Shown: positions 39,070 through 50,061, numbered from the stretch's first letter. The stretch is DNA of 64,000 bases from Methylobacterium soli (GCF_008806385.1 NZ_VZZK01000001.1:310001-374000), one strand, 5' to 3'. Translations and numbers: made by a program. Notes: generated by a model not told the origin, from the sequence alone.

Positions 39070-39598
39070 GAATTCCGTTCATGGTTTCGCCGACTGCCTG
39101 GCCTCGGTCAGGAACCGAGCGGATCCGGTCTACAATGTGACAGACCGTAAAGACGCCAGGATCGCAAAATTGATCCATGACAATAATCACGGATCCGTGA
39201 ACAGCGTCGGCCGGTCGGGGCGAGCCGAGCATTCTGCCGGTGGCTCGCCGGCCAAGAGCCGACGCTTGAGGGTTCGGCTCGGCTCGAGAGGCCCGCGTGG
39301 CTTGCGGGCCGTCTCGCGGACCCGCGCTTCTTGCATATCCGCTCTTGCGATCCTGCGCGAAAACCGCTATGCGCCGCCCTCGCGTTCGCTCCGGCCGGGG
39401 GCTGAACGGACGGTGCCCATCGGGGCACAGGACGGGTTTCGACCCGCTCTCCGTCGTCCGGTGTCTCCGCCTTCGATCAACCGCTCGGGCCTGAATACGG
39501 CTCGAAGGGCTTGGCGCCGGGTGACGCGGAAACGAACCGGCCCGACCCTCAACGCACCCTGCGTGCCGTCGGGCCCCATTCAAGCTGAAGGGCCCGCA
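39070..39598. other. 529-bp region upstream of rpsF, with a nested hairpin near its 3' end
   Basis: No gene is supported. The rpsF reading frame happens to be open upstream to 39068, but that part has Arg/Ser-rich shadow composition and no start signal. The region probably contains the rpsF promoter. A nested hairpin occupies 39539-39575. Confidence 0.6.
39539..39575 (+). promoter_or_regulatory. Nested stem-loop in the rpsF leader
   Basis: GGCCCGAC (39539-39546) pairs with GTCGGGCC (39568-39575), and inside it ACGCA (39552-39556) pairs with TGCGT (39560-39564) around a CCC loop. It ends 23 bp before the rpsF ATG. Ribosomal S6:S18 leaders that autoregulate rpsF-rpsR are known in many bacteria. 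Whether this fold is one cannot be decided without a covariance model. Confidence 0.4.
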
Positions 39599-40063
39599 AT
39601 GCCTTTATACGAGCACGTCTTCCTGGCGCGCCAGGACGTGACGTCCCAACAGGTCGAGACCATGGTCGAGGCCTACAAGGGCGTCATCGAGCAGAACGGC
39701 GGTAAGGTCGAGAAGATCGAGATGTGGGGCGTGAAGTCCCTCGCCTACCGCATCAAGAAGAACCGCAAGGCGCATTTCACGCTCCTGAACATCGAAGCGC
39801 CCCCGGCGGCACTCGCCGAGATGGAGCGCCAGATGCAGATCTCGGAAGACGTCCTGCGCTTCATGACGATCCGCGTCGAGGAGCTCGAGGGCGAGCCGTC
39901 CGCGATGATGCAGAAGCGTGACCGCGACGACCGCAAGGATCGCGATCGCGGCCGTCGTCGTGACGACGAGGGCTTCGGTGGCGGCTTCGGCGGCGACCGT
40001 GATCGTGGCGACCGCGGTGACCGCGGTGACCGCCCTGAGCGCAGCTTCGGCGGGGAGAACTAA
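39599..40063 (+). CDS. rpsF: 30S ribosomal protein S6 with charged Arg/Asp/Gly tail
   Basis: 154 aa. The S6 core (residues 1 to about 95) starts [14 protein letters not shown] and carries [20 protein letters not shown]. The last 50 residues are almost only Arg, Asp, Gly and Lys with short internal repeats ([12 protein letters not shown]), encoded by repeated gaccgcggt units. Such tails are predicted to be disordered. The ATG at 39599 gives the conserved start. It is followed by rpsR after 3 bp. Confidence 0.97.
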   Translation: MPLYEHVFLARQDVTSQQVETMVEAYKGVIEQNGGKVEKIEMWGVKSLAYRIKKNRKAHFTLLNIEAPPAALAEMERQMQISEDVLRFMTIRVEELEGEPSAMMQKRDRDDRKDRDRGRRRDDEGFGGGFGGDRDRGDRGDRGDRPERSFGGEN

Positions 40064-40066
40064 GTC

Positions 40067-40321
40067 ATGGCATTTGGTGCTGGTGGTGGCGGCGGTGGCC
40101 GTCGTCCGTTCTTCCGTCGTCGCAAGACCTGCCCGTTCTCCGGCGCGAACGCTCCGAAGATCGACTACAAGGACGTGAAGCTCCTGTCCCGCTACGTCTC
40201 GGAGCGCGGCAAGATCGTTCCGAGCCGCATCACCGCGGTCTCGGCCAAGAAGCAGCGCGAGCTCGCCCAGGCGATCAAGCGCTCGCGCTTCCTCGGCCTG
40301 CTTCCCTACGTCATCAAGTAG
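40067..40321 (+). CDS. rpsR: 30S ribosomal protein S18
   Basis: 84 aa, the S6 partner on the small subunit platform. A Gly/Arg-rich N terminus ([20 protein letters not shown]) precedes the conserved [19 protein letters not shown] and [19 protein letters not shown]. It starts 3 bp after rpsF, so co-transcription is clear. Confidence 0.99.
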   Translation: MAFGAGGGGGGRRPFFRRRKTCPFSGANAPKIDYKDVKLLSRYVSERGKIVPSRITAVSAKKQRELAQAIKRSRFLGLLPYVIK

Positions 40322-40328
40322 GGCGTCG

Positions 40329-40355
40329 GCGCCCCGGCCCATCCGGCCGGGGCGC
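40329..40355 (+). terminator. Strong hairpin after rpsR
   Basis: GCGCCCCGGCC (40329-40339) and GGCCGGGGCGC (40345-40355) form a perfect 11-bp GC stem with a CATCC loop, 7 bp after the rpsR stop. No T-tract follows (TACTCTGG). It may be a terminator or a partial attenuator setting lower expression of the downstream genes. Confidence 0.55.
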
Positions 40356-40454
40356 TACTCTGGACCGGGTTTCGCCTACGGAAATCCGGGATCGTTGGGG
40401 CAAGCCTGCCTCTAACCCTGCTCCCAGGTCGGGACAGCGGGACAGCGGATTGTG

Positions 40455-41426
40455 ATGGTTCAGTCTCTCGGCATCGGTATCGGCGCGGGTCTCGTCTCGG
40501 CACTCCTGTTCGGCGTGCTCCTGAAGGCGACGCCGCTCGCCATCGTGCTCTACCTGCTGGCCCCGCTCCCGATCCTGATCGTGGGCCTCGGCTGGAGCCA
40601 CAAGGCCGCCCTCACGGCCGCCGTGACCGGAACCCTCGCCCTCGCGCTCGGCGTCTCCCCCTTCCTCGGCCTCGGCTTCAGCGCCTACCTGGCGGTGCCC
40701 GCCTGGTGGCTTGCGTATCTCGCGCTCCTCGGGCGGCCTCGCGCCGACGGCTCCCTCGAATGGTACCCGACCGGCCGGCTCCTCGGCTGGACCGCCGCCA
40801 CCGCGGCCCTGGCCTTCGTGGCCATCGCGGTGATCGCCTCCCCGAACTACGACGCCTTCCAGACGCAGCTTCGCGAGATGAGCGGCTCCCTCGTCCAGCT
40901 CCAGACCCGCAGCGCCCCCGACACGCCGCCCGCCGGCACCGGGCAGACCGAGACCCCGCCGAGCGACCAGAAGACGGAGGTCGCGAATGCGCTCGCCCGG
41001 ATCGCGCCGGCGCTCGCCACGCAGGGACTCGCCCTGCTCCTGACCCTCTATCTCTGGGCGGCGGCGCGCATCGTGCAGGTCTCCGGGCGCCTGCCCCGTC
41101 CATGGCCCGACCTGCCCTCCACGATGATGCCCCGGACCGTGCTGGTGCTTCTGGCCGCCGCCGTCATCCTGGGCTTCCTGCCGGGCTACGCGGGCGTGCT
41201 CGGGATGGCACTCGCCGGCTCGCTCAGCGCCGCCTTCGCCCTGCAGGGGCTTTGCGCCTTCCACGACCGCAGCCGCGGGCGAACGGGGCGGGGGGCGCTT
41301 CTGTTCGGACTCTACCTCATCGTCTTCGTGACGCAGGGCATCGCCCTGTTCGCGCTCACCCTGTTCGGCATCGCCGACACCGCCCTCAACCTGCGCCGTC
41401 CCAAAGAGGGCGCCGGCAGATCCTGA
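40455..41426 (+). CDS. DUF2232 multipass membrane protein
   Basis: 323 aa with about eight hydrophobic segments, starting MVQSLGIGIGAGLVSALLFG. A hydrophilic, Pro/Thr-rich loop (about residues 150-180) separates two membrane halves. The position between rpsR and rplI is conserved in Hyphomicrobiales, where the family is labelled DUF2232; its role is unknown. A GTG just before the ATG could add one residue. Confidence 0.9.
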   Translation: MVQSLGIGIGAGLVSALLFGVLLKATPLAIVLYLLAPLPILIVGLGWSHKAALTAAVTGTLALALGVSPFLGLGFSAYLAVPAWWLAYLALLGRPRADGSLEWYPTGRLLGWTAATAALAFVAIAVIASPNYDAFQTQLREMSGSLVQLQTRSAPDTPPAGTGQTETPPSDQKTEVANALARIAPALATQGLALLLTLYLWAAARIVQVSGRLPRPWPDLPSTMMPRTVLVLLAAAVILGFLPGYAGVLGMALAGSLSAAFALQGLCAFHDRSRGRTGRGALLFGLYLIVFVTQGIALFALTLFGIADTALNLRRPKEGAGRS

Positions 41427-41469
41427 GAGACCCGCCGCCCCGGCGGCTCCCTAGATAAGGAAGACCACG

Positions 41470-42036
41470 ATGGAAGTGATCCTGCTCGAACGCGTCGCCA
41501 AGCTCGGCCAGATGGGCGAGACCGTGAACGTGAAGCCGGGCTTCGCCCGCAACTTTCTCCTCGCCCGCGGCAAGGCCCTGCGCGCGACGGAAACCAACAA
41601 GAAGCACTTCGAGGGTCAGCGCGCCCAGCTCGAGGCCCGCAATCTCGAGCGCCGCAATGAGGCCCAGGCCGTTGCCGACAAGCTCGCGGGCCAGAGCTTC
41701 GTGCTGATTCGCCAGTCCGGCGAGACGGGCGTGCTCTACGGGTCGGTCTCGACCCGCGACCTCGCCGAGGTCGTCACCAAGGAAGGCTTCAGCGTCGGCC
41801 GCGACCAGTTCGCCCTGAACCAGCCGATCAAGACGCTGGGCCTGCACACCGTCCCGGTCGTGCTGCACCCCGAGGTTGAGGTCAGCATCACCGTCAACGT
41901 GGCGCGCAGCCCGGAGGAGGCCGAGCGTCAGGCCCGCGGTGAGTCGGTCACCGAGCGCGAAGCGTTCAACCTCGACGACCTCGGCCTTGAGGTCGGCGCA
42001 GCGCTCGCCGAATCCGGCGAGGGCGACGAGGGCTGA
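41470..42036 (+). CDS. rplI: 50S ribosomal protein L9
   Basis: 188 aa. The N-terminal domain has [19 protein letters not shown] and the conserved [19 protein letters not shown] long central helix is followed by the C-terminal RNA-binding domain ([13 protein letters not shown]). An acidic tail of about 40 residues extends past the usual end. AAGGAAG lies upstream of the ATG. Confidence 0.99.
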   Translation: MEVILLERVAKLGQMGETVNVKPGFARNFLLARGKALRATETNKKHFEGQRAQLEARNLERRNEAQAVADKLAGQSFVLIRQSGETGVLYGSVSTRDLAEVVTKEGFSVGRDQFALNQPIKTLGLHTVPVVLHPEVEVSITVNVARSPEEAERQARGESVTEREAFNLDDLGLEVGAALAESGEGDEG

Positions 42037-42112
42037 ACCGCCCGCGGGACGCAATCCCGGCCGGGATTCTCCGTTTGATCCAGTGAAGAACGGGGATCCT
42101 GGCCGCCAAGGC

Positions 42113-42143
42113 TTGACACGTTCCACGTTTGTTCCAGCATAGA
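42113..42143 (+). promoter_or_regulatory. Promoter-like sequence with a perfect SOS (LexA) box upstream of dnaB
   Basis: GTTC-N7-GTTC at 42120-42134 exactly matches the alphaproteobacterial LexA box. It directly follows TTGACA (42113-42118), a consensus -35, and a weak -10 (CATAGA, 42138-42143) lies 19 bp further on. It is in the rplI-dnaB gap, 166 bp before the dnaB ATG. A LexA-regulated promoter is therefore plausible but unproven. Confidence 0.6.
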
Positions 42144-42173
42144 CGCCCGCCGCTCTCCGGAACGGCGGGCGTC
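42142..42173 (+). terminator. Hairpin after rplI
   Basis: GACGCCCGCCG (42142-42152) and CGGCGGGCGTC (42163-42173) form a perfect 11-bp stem with a 10-nt loop, followed by TTGCG. It is 105 bp after the rplI stop and probably ends the rpsF-rplI transcript. A transcript starting from the promoter just upstream would lose part of the left arm. Confidence 0.55.
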
Positions 42174-42308
42174 TTGCGTCTCGGGGTCGGCCTTGTCGGC
42201 GCCGGAAGCCGGCCGCAGCTAAGCTTCGGCTAACCATGCCGATGCCATGGTTGTCGGGTGTTTTTGGACAGCGGCCGATCGGCCGCGAGACTCGGAGCGA
42301 TCCTGCCG

Positions 42309-43796
42309 ATGGCCCTGCCCAATGCCCTGACGGCGAAGCTCGAAGCGGTGCAGGCCGAGTACCGCGTCGCGCCCCATAACATCGACGCGGAGCAGGCGCT
42401 GCTCGGCGCGATCCTGGTGAACAACGACGCCTATTACCGGGTGTCGGACTTCCTCCTGCCCGAGCACTTCATGGAGGAGGCGCATCACCAGATCTTTCAG
42501 GTGGCCACCAGCCTGATCAAGGCCGGCAAGCTCGCGACGCCGATCACGCTGAAGACCTATCTGGGCGACGCCGATTTCGGCGGTCAGACCGTGATGCAGT
42601 ACCTCGCGCGCCTCGCCGCCGACGCGACGACGGTGATCAACGCGGGCGATTACGGCCGGGCGATTTACGATCTCGCCATCCGCCGCCGCCTGATCACCAT
42701 CGGGGAGGATCTGGTGAACGGGGCCTACGAGGCCCCCGTCGAGGCCGCGCCGCGCGACCAGATCGAGGCGACCGAGCGGCGGCTCTACGAGCTCGCCGAA
42801 TCGGGCAAGTACGATGGCGGCTTCCAGAAATTTTCCGATGCGCTCACCGCCGCCGTGGACATGGCGGCCAAGGCCTATCAGCGCGACGGCAAGCTCTCGG
42901 GCATCGCCACGGGTCTGTCCGACCTCGATGCCAAGATGGGCGGCCTGCAGCCCTCGGATCTGATCATCCTCGCGGGGCGCCCGGCCATGGGCAAGACCTC
43001 GCTCGTCACCAACATCGCCTTCAACATCGCCAAGGCCTATCAGGGCGAGAAGCGGCCCGACGGCACAATCGAGACCAAGAACGGCGGCATCGTCGGGTTC
43101 TTCTCCCTCGAGATGTCGGCCGAGCAATTGGCGACCCGCATCATCGCCGAGCAATCCGGGGTGCCCTCCTACAAAATCCGCCGCGGCGACATCCGGCCCG
43201 AGGATTTCTACAAGATCACCGACGCCGCCCGGGACATGCAGACGATCCCATTCTACATCGACCAGACCGGCGGCATCTCGATCGCGCAGCTCGCCGCCCG
43301 CGCGCGCCGGCTCAAGCGCCAGAAGGGGCTCGACCTTCTCATCGTCGATTACCTGCAGCTCCTATCCGGCTCGTCCAAGAAGGGCGACAACCGCGTGCAG
43401 GAGATGACCGAGATCACCACCGGCATGAAGGCCCTCGCGAAGGAGCTGAGCGTGCCGATCATCGCCCTGTCGCAGCTCTCGCGTCAGGTCGAGAACCGCG
43501 ACGACAAGCGTCCGCAGCTCTCGGATCTGCGTGAATCGGGCTCGATCGAGCAGGACGCCGACGTGGTGATGTTCGTGTTCCGCGAGGAATACTACGTCAA
43601 CAACAAGAAGCCCCGCGAGGGCACCGAGGAGTTCTTCGCCTGGGAAGCCGAGATGAACCGCGTCCACGGAAAGGCCGAGGTGATTCTCGGCAAGCAGCGC
43701 CACGGTCCCACCGGCACCGTCGAACTTCAGTTCGACGCCAACATCACCCGGTTCTCGAACCTCGCCCAATCGGACCGGATGCCCGAGCAGATGTGA
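42309..43796 (+). CDS. dnaB: Replicative DNA helicase DnaB
   Basis: Hexameric helicase of the replisome, 495 aa. The N-terminal primase-interacting domain starts RVAPHNIDAEQALLGAIL. The RecA-like motor has the Walker A GRPAMGKT at 223-230, the Walker B LLIVDYLQLL and the late signature QLSRQVENRDDKRPQLSDLR. ATG 42309 (MALPNALTAK) is chosen over an upstream frame. It follows rplI, as in many proteobacteria, with an SOS box in the gap. Confidence 0.98.
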   Translation: MALPNALTAKLEAVQAEYRVAPHNIDAEQALLGAILVNNDAYYRVSDFLLPEHFMEEAHHQIFQVATSLIKAGKLATPITLKTYLGDADFGGQTVMQYLARLAADATTVINAGDYGRAIYDLAIRRRLITIGEDLVNGAYEAPVEAAPRDQIEATERRLYELAESGKYDGGFQKFSDALTAAVDMAAKAYQRDGKLSGIATGLSDLDAKMGGLQPSDLIILAGRPAMGKTSLVTNIAFNIAKAYQGEKRPDGTIETKNGGIVGFFSLEMSAEQLATRIIAEQSGVPSYKIRRGDIRPEDFYKITDAARDMQTIPFYIDQTGGISIAQLAARARRLKRQKGLDLLIVDYLQLLSGSSKKGDNRVQEMTEITTGMKALAKELSVPIIALSQLSRQVENRDDKRPQLSDLRESGSIEQDADVVMFVFREEYYVNNKKPREGTEEFFAWEAEMNRVHGKAEVILGKQRHGPTGTVELQFDANITRFSNLAQSDRMPEQM

Positions 43797-44085
43797 ACGG
43801 AGCGGTCGGAGGCGCCGGGCCTTTCCGGAAGCGTTTCGCTCCGAGCCAGCCAAGTCCCCGCAGGGCCCCGGTCCGAGATCGCGGCGGTGAGGATACGGTT
43901 TCGCGCAAGAGCCCGGCCCGACGGCCATCGATCCGCCGTGGATCGGCAGTATTCCTGCTGCGGCGAGGGACCGCGGCCGGGGACGCTCTCCCGGCCGAGG
44001 CCTGTTCCGGCTACGAAGGGCCGGCGGCTGTAGCTAGGCCGCCCACAGCGGAGGAATTCGAGCCATCTCACGCCCGACACAGGCC

Positions 44086-45204
44086 ATGGACCAGCAACGC
44101 ACGCCAGAGGACACGCTGGCCTTTCACGGAGCCCGTCTCACCGTCGATCTCGGGGCGATCGTCGAGAACTGGCGCCGGCTCGGATCGCAGGCACCGGGCA
44201 TTCCCTGCGCCGCGGTGGTCAAGGCGGATGCGTATGGCTGCGGCCTTGAGGCCGTGGCGTCGGCACTGTGGAGGGGTGGCTGCCGAACCTTTTTCGTGGC
44301 GCATCTGAGCGAGGCCGTGGCGGCACGCGCCGCCTTGCCCGAGGCCACGATCTACGTCCTCAACGGCTTGCTGCCCGGCAGTGGGCCCGCGCTGGTCGCG
44401 CACCGCCTTCGGCCGGTGCTGGGCGCGCGCGAGGAGTTGGAGGAATGGGCGTCCCTCGCTGTCGAGGCCGGCCGCACGCTTCCGGCGGCGCTCCACGTGG
44501 ATACCGGCATGAACCGGCTCGGGCTCTCGGTGACGGACGCCCTCGCCTGCGCGGGCGATCCGCTCCTCGATGAAGCCGGCATCGCGCTCCTGATGAGCCA
44601 TCTCGTCAGCGCCGAATTGCCGGACGATCCCGTGAACGCGCGCCAGATCGCGGATTTCGCCCGGGTGCGGGCGGCGCTGCCCGGCATTCCCGCCTCCCTG
44701 GCCAACTCGTCGGGCATCTACCTGGGATCGGGCGCGCACCACGATCTGTTGCGCCCTGGCTACGCGCTCTTCGGCGGCAACCCGACCCCCGGCCGGGCGA
44801 ACCCGATGCGCCCGGTGGTTCACCTCGAAGCCCGGATCGCGCAGATCCGCGACATCGCGGCTGGCGAGAGCGTCGGCTATAACGGGCGCTGGACCGCGCC
44901 TGCGCCGCGGCGGCTCGCGACGCTCTCCCTCGGTTACGCGGACGGCTATCCGCGTGCCGCGAGCGAGCGCGGTCACGCCCTCGTCGGCGGTGTGTCCTGC
45001 CCCATCCTCGGCCTGATTTCGATGGACCTGATCATCCTCGACGTCACCGGTGCGCCCGGCGCCCGGCGCGGCGACACCGCGACGCTGATCGGCGACGGGC
45101 TGGATGTTGATGCGGTGGGTCGTGCCGCCGGCACGATCGGGTACGAGATCCTGACGGGCCTAGGTTCTCGATATGTTCGTCATTATGTAGGAACCGAAGG
45201 TTAG
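44086..45204 (+). CDS. alr: Alanine racemase
   Basis: PLP enzyme that makes D-alanine for peptidoglycan, 372 aa. The PLP-binding Lys46 is in VVKADAYGCG, and TGMNRLG and the C-terminal catalytic Tyr region (SVGYNGRWTA) are present. The N-terminal TIM barrel is followed by a beta domain ending ILTGLGSRYVRHYVG. It lies between dnaB and radA on the same strand, 289 bp after dnaB. Confidence 0.97.
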   Translation: MDQQRTPEDTLAFHGARLTVDLGAIVENWRRLGSQAPGIPCAAVVKADAYGCGLEAVASALWRGGCRTFFVAHLSEAVAARAALPEATIYVLNGLLPGSGPALVAHRLRPVLGAREELEEWASLAVEAGRTLPAALHVDTGMNRLGLSVTDALACAGDPLLDEAGIALLMSHLVSAELPDDPVNARQIADFARVRAALPGIPASLANSSGIYLGSGAHHDLLRPGYALFGGNPTPGRANPMRPVVHLEARIAQIRDIAAGESVGYNGRWTAPAPRRLATLSLGYADGYPRAASERGHALVGGVSCPILGLISMDLIILDVTGAPGARRGDTATLIGDGLDVDAVGRAAGTIGYEILTGLGSRYVRHYVGTEG

Positions 45205-45329
45205 TCGCCACGCGCAGCGCTCCCGACCGATCCGATGGCCGCGCGTCATCCCCGGCTGCCTCGCAGGGTCCGGGATGACGCGAAGTGTCGACGGTGCGTG
45301 GCGCGTCCGCTCCCGAACACGACGGTGCC

Positions 45330-46763
45330 ATGGCCAAGATCCAACAGACCTTCGTCTGCCAGTCCTGCGGGGCCGTCTATAACCGTTGGCGCGGGCGCTG
45401 CGAGGCCTGCAACGGCTGGAACACGATCGTCGAGGAGACGCCCGGCGGCACCGGTCCGCAATCCGGACCCGCCGCGACGCGGCCCGGGCGTGCGCGGGGC
45501 CGCGTCTTCCCCCTCGAAGGCCTGACCGGCGAGGCGAAACAGGCACCGCGCATTCCCTCCGGTATCGCCGAGCTCGACCGCGTCACCGGCGGCGGCTTCG
45601 TGCGGGGTTCGGTGATCCTGCTCGGTGGTGACCCCGGCATCGGAAAGTCGACCCTCCTGATGCAGGCCTCCGCCGCCATGGCAGGCACGGGCGAGCGCGT
45701 CGCCTACATCTCGGGCGAGGAGGCGGTCGGGCAGGTGCGCCTGCGGGCCGAGCGCCTCGGCCTGTCCGCTCAGCCGGTGGAACTCGCAGCCGAGACCAAT
45801 GTCGAGGATATCGTCGAGACCCTGTCGCAGGGCCGCCCACCGGCCCTGGCGATCATCGACTCGATCCAGACGATGTGGACCGAGACCGTCGAATCGGCCC
45901 CCGGCACGGTGACGCAGGTCCGCTCCTCCGCCCAGAGCTTGATCCGCTTCGCCAAGACCTCCGGCACCGCCGTGATCCTGGTCGGACACGTGACCAAGGA
46001 CGGGCAGATCGCGGGGCCGCGCGTCGTCGAGCACATGGTCGACGCCGTGGCTTCCTTCGAGGGCGACCAGGGCCACCATTTCCGCATCCTGCGCGCGGTG
46101 AAGAACCGCTTCGGCCCGACCGACGAAATCGGGGTGTTCGAGATGACGGATGGGGGCCTCGCCGAGGTGCCGAACCCCTCGGCGCTCTTCCTCGCCGGGC
46201 GCGACCACGCCGCACCCGGCACGGCGGTCTTTGCCGGCATGGAGGGCACGCGCCCGCTTCTGGTCGAGATCCAGGCATTGGTGGCGCCCTCCGCGCTCGG
46301 GATGCCGCGCCGCGCGGTGGTCGGCTGGGACCCGAACCGGCTCTCGATGGTGCTCGCGGTGCTGGAAGCCCACGGGGGCATCCGGCTCGGCACCCACGAC
46401 GTTTATCTCAATGTCGCGGGCGGCCTGCGCATCAGCGAGCCGGCGGCCGACCTCGCGGTCGCGGCGGCACTCGTCTCCTCCCTGTCCGGGGCGGTCCTGC
46501 CGAGCGAGAACGTGTATTTCGGCGAGATCGGGCTCTCCGGCGCGATCCGTCCGGTGGCGCAGGCAACGGCCCGCCTCAAGGAGGCGCAGAAGCTCGGCTT
46601 CGGGCGGGCGTTGACGCCGCAGGGGCGGGGCGAGGCCGGGACGCAGGCGCTGCCGACCGAGGCCTTGCGCCACATCGCGGATCTCGTCTCCGGCATCGCC
46701 GCCAACGCCCCCCGCCGGGCGGGTTCCGGGCGCGGCTCCCGGAGCTACGACGACGAGGATTAG
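45330..46763 (+). CDS. radA: DNA repair protein RadA
   Basis: DnaB-like branch-migration helicase for homologous recombination, 477 aa. A zinc finger with Cys10, Cys13, Cys24 and Cys27 (CQSCG, CEAC) is followed by a RecA-like ATPase with Walker A GGDPGIGKST at 99-108, the RadA-specific KNRFG motif, and a C-terminal Lon-protease-like domain (LNVAGGLRISEPAADLAVAA). ATG 45330 is the conserved start. Confidence 0.98.
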   Translation: MAKIQQTFVCQSCGAVYNRWRGRCEACNGWNTIVEETPGGTGPQSGPAATRPGRARGRVFPLEGLTGEAKQAPRIPSGIAELDRVTGGGFVRGSVILLGGDPGIGKSTLLMQASAAMAGTGERVAYISGEEAVGQVRLRAERLGLSAQPVELAAETNVEDIVETLSQGRPPALAIIDSIQTMWTETVESAPGTVTQVRSSAQSLIRFAKTSGTAVILVGHVTKDGQIAGPRVVEHMVDAVASFEGDQGHHFRILRAVKNRFGPTDEIGVFEMTDGGLAEVPNPSALFLAGRDHAAPGTAVFAGMEGTRPLLVEIQALVAPSALGMPRRAVVGWDPNRLSMVLAVLEAHGGIRLGTHDVYLNVAGGLRISEPAADLAVAAALVSSLSGAVLPSENVYFGEIGLSGAIRPVAQATARLKEAQKLGFGRALTPQGRGEAGTQALPTEALRHIADLVSGIAANAPRRAGSGRGSRSYDDED

Positions 46764-47027
46764 GCTCGGCCATCGCGTGCCGAGCCGCGGCATCGCACGC
46801 GGGGCGGCGCCCGTGATTAACAGGAAAAGGAGGCGCCGGCCCGACACGATCGCGCGAGATCTCCTCGCCTTCTCGCTCTGGAGACGCCTTCGCGACATTG
46901 CGCGAGATCGATGCCGATGCGCGAGGGTGACGCCCGAGTTTCGGCACGGTATACAAGCCCCGCGGTCCGGGGGAGCCGCGATACTTCCAGATGCCACCGC
47001 ATCTCCCCGTGTGACCTATAGGGCGCG

Positions 47028-47651
47028 ATGCCGTTCTCCATTCTCGACCTCGTGGTGCTCGGTATCGTCGTGATCTCCGCGCTGCTCGCAGCCGTGCGCG
47101 GCGTCACCCGCGAAGTCCTTGCTATCATCGCTTGGGTGGCCGCCGCCGCAGTGGCATGGTCCTTCCACCCACTCTTGCTGCCGACCGTGAAGCAGCACGT
47201 CACCAGCGATACGGTGGCGCTCGTCGCCTCGATCGCGGCGATCTTCCTTGGCACACTGATCGTGGTCTCGATCATCACCGTGAAGATCTCCGACGTCGTG
47301 CTCGATTCGCGCATCGGTGCCGTCGACCGCTCGCTCGGCTTCGTGTTCGGCGCGGGACGCGGCTTCCTGATCTGCGTGATCGGCTGGGTGTTTCTCGCTT
47401 GGCTCGTTCAGGGCAAGATGCCCGAATGGGCCGCGCAAGCCCGCTCCCGTCCCATGCTGGAGAAATCCGGCGACGCTCTCGTGGCGCAGCTTCCGGAAAA
47501 TCCCGAAGGCTTCCTGAAGCAGTTCAAGAAGCCGAAGATCGAGACCCCTCCGAACGAGCCCGTGGATGCGCCCGCCGAGACCGACGCGCCGGCGCAGCGC
47601 CGGAGCGATGTGGGCGGCCAGCCCGCACCCGTGCCCGCACCGCGACGCTGA
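47028..47651 (+). CDS. cvpA: CvpA family membrane protein
   Basis: 207 aa with four hydrophobic helices, starting FSILDLVVLGIVVISALLAA. RGVTREVL and DRSLGFVFGAGRG are family motifs. The C-terminal 50 residues are hydrophilic and Pro-rich. The family was named for colicin V production and often precedes purF, as here (157 bp). The molecular role is unclear. Confidence 0.95.
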   Translation: MPFSILDLVVLGIVVISALLAAVRGVTREVLAIIAWVAAAAVAWSFHPLLLPTVKQHVTSDTVALVASIAAIFLGTLIVVSIITVKISDVVLDSRIGAVDRSLGFVFGAGRGFLICVIGWVFLAWLVQGKMPEWAAQARSRPMLEKSGDALVAQLPENPEGFLKQFKKPKIETPPNEPVDAPAETDAPAQRRSDVGGQPAPVPAPRR

Positions 47652-47808
47652 TCTGCTCGCGGCGCCGCTTGGTTGCCGCGTAAACACCTCTTAGATACCG
47701 GCCACGTGACGATGCCGGGTCAAGGCTCAAGGCGCGATGGGTGCAGGTGACTGCCCCGCCGCGCCGCGCGTGACGTCGAGCCGACGGCGACGAGGGATCA
47801 CCATCAGC

Positions 47809-49299
<1,491 letters not shown>

Positions 49300-49308
49300 G
49301 CGCGCACG

Positions 49309-50061
49309 ATGGCGATCTCTCCCGACAAACCCCTCGACGGCCGCGTCGCCGTCGTGACGGGCGCCTCGCGCGGCATCGGCCGCGCCGCGGCCCTCGCGCT
49401 CGCGGGCGCTGGCGCCCACATCATCGCGGTGGCACGGACCCAGGGCGCCCTCGAGGAACTCGACGATGCGATCCGGGACACCGGCTCCGGCGCGACCCTG
49501 GTGCCCCTGAATCTCACGGATTACGACGCGATCGACCGGCTCGGCCAGGCGATCCACGATCGCTGGAAACGCCTCGACATCTTGGTGGGCAATGCCGGCA
49601 TTCTCGGTAACCTGATGCCGATCGGGCACGTGACCCCGAAGGTCTGGCAGCAGGTCATGGACATCAACGTCACGGCAAATTGGCGGCTGATCCGCTCGTT
49701 CGACCCCCTGTTGCGGATGTCGGATGCGGGCCGGGCGATCTTCGTGACCTCCGGCGCCTCCACCAAATGCCGCGCCTATTGGGGGCCTTACTCCGTCTCC
49801 AAGGCGGCCCTCGACGCGCTGGTGCGCACCTACGCGGCGGAGACCGAGACCACTCGGGTTCGGGCCATGCTGCTCAATCCCGGTCCTCTGCGGACGGCGA
49901 TGCGCCACGCCGCGATGCCGGGCGAGGATCCGGAATCCTTGAGGACGCCCGAGGATCTGGCTCCGCATTTCATCCAGCTGGCCAGCCCAGACTGGGCGGA
50001 ATCGGGCAAGATCTACGACTTCCCGCAGGATCGCGTGCTGACGCCGCAGGCGCCGGCCTGA
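49309..50061 (+). CDS. Short-chain dehydrogenase/reductase
   Basis: 250 aa Rossmann protein. TGASRGIG is the nucleotide-binding motif, NAGILG follows, and the catalytic Ser/Tyr/Lys set is in VTSGAST and YSVSK. Substrate unknown. It starts 9 bp after purF, so it is in the same operon; this purF-SDR order is conserved in Hyphomicrobiales. The C terminus (IYDFPQDRVLTP) lacks any sorting signal. Confidence 0.93.
   Translation: MAISPDKPLDGRVAVVTGASRGIGRAAALALAGAGAHIIAVARTQGALEELDDAIRDTGSGATLVPLNLTDYDAIDRLGQAIHDRWKRLDILVGNAGILGNLMPIGHVTPKVWQQVMDINVTANWRLIRSFDPLLRMSDAGRAIFVTSGASTKCRAYWGPYSVSKAALDALVRTYAAETETTRVRAMLLNPGPLRTAMRHAAMPGEDPESLRTPEDLAPHFIQLASPDWAESGKIYDFPQDRVLTPQAPA

Noticed and set aside
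39068..39598. Upstream in-frame extension of rpsF
   Set aside because: Open by chance. It has no S6 homology and no ribosome binding site, and S6 proteins begin exactly at MPLYEH.
42271..42286. Perfect palindrome GCGGCCGATCGGCCGC upstream of dnaB
   Set aside because: Sixteen-base palindromes of G and C are expected by chance in this composition. No second copy nearby supports a binding site.
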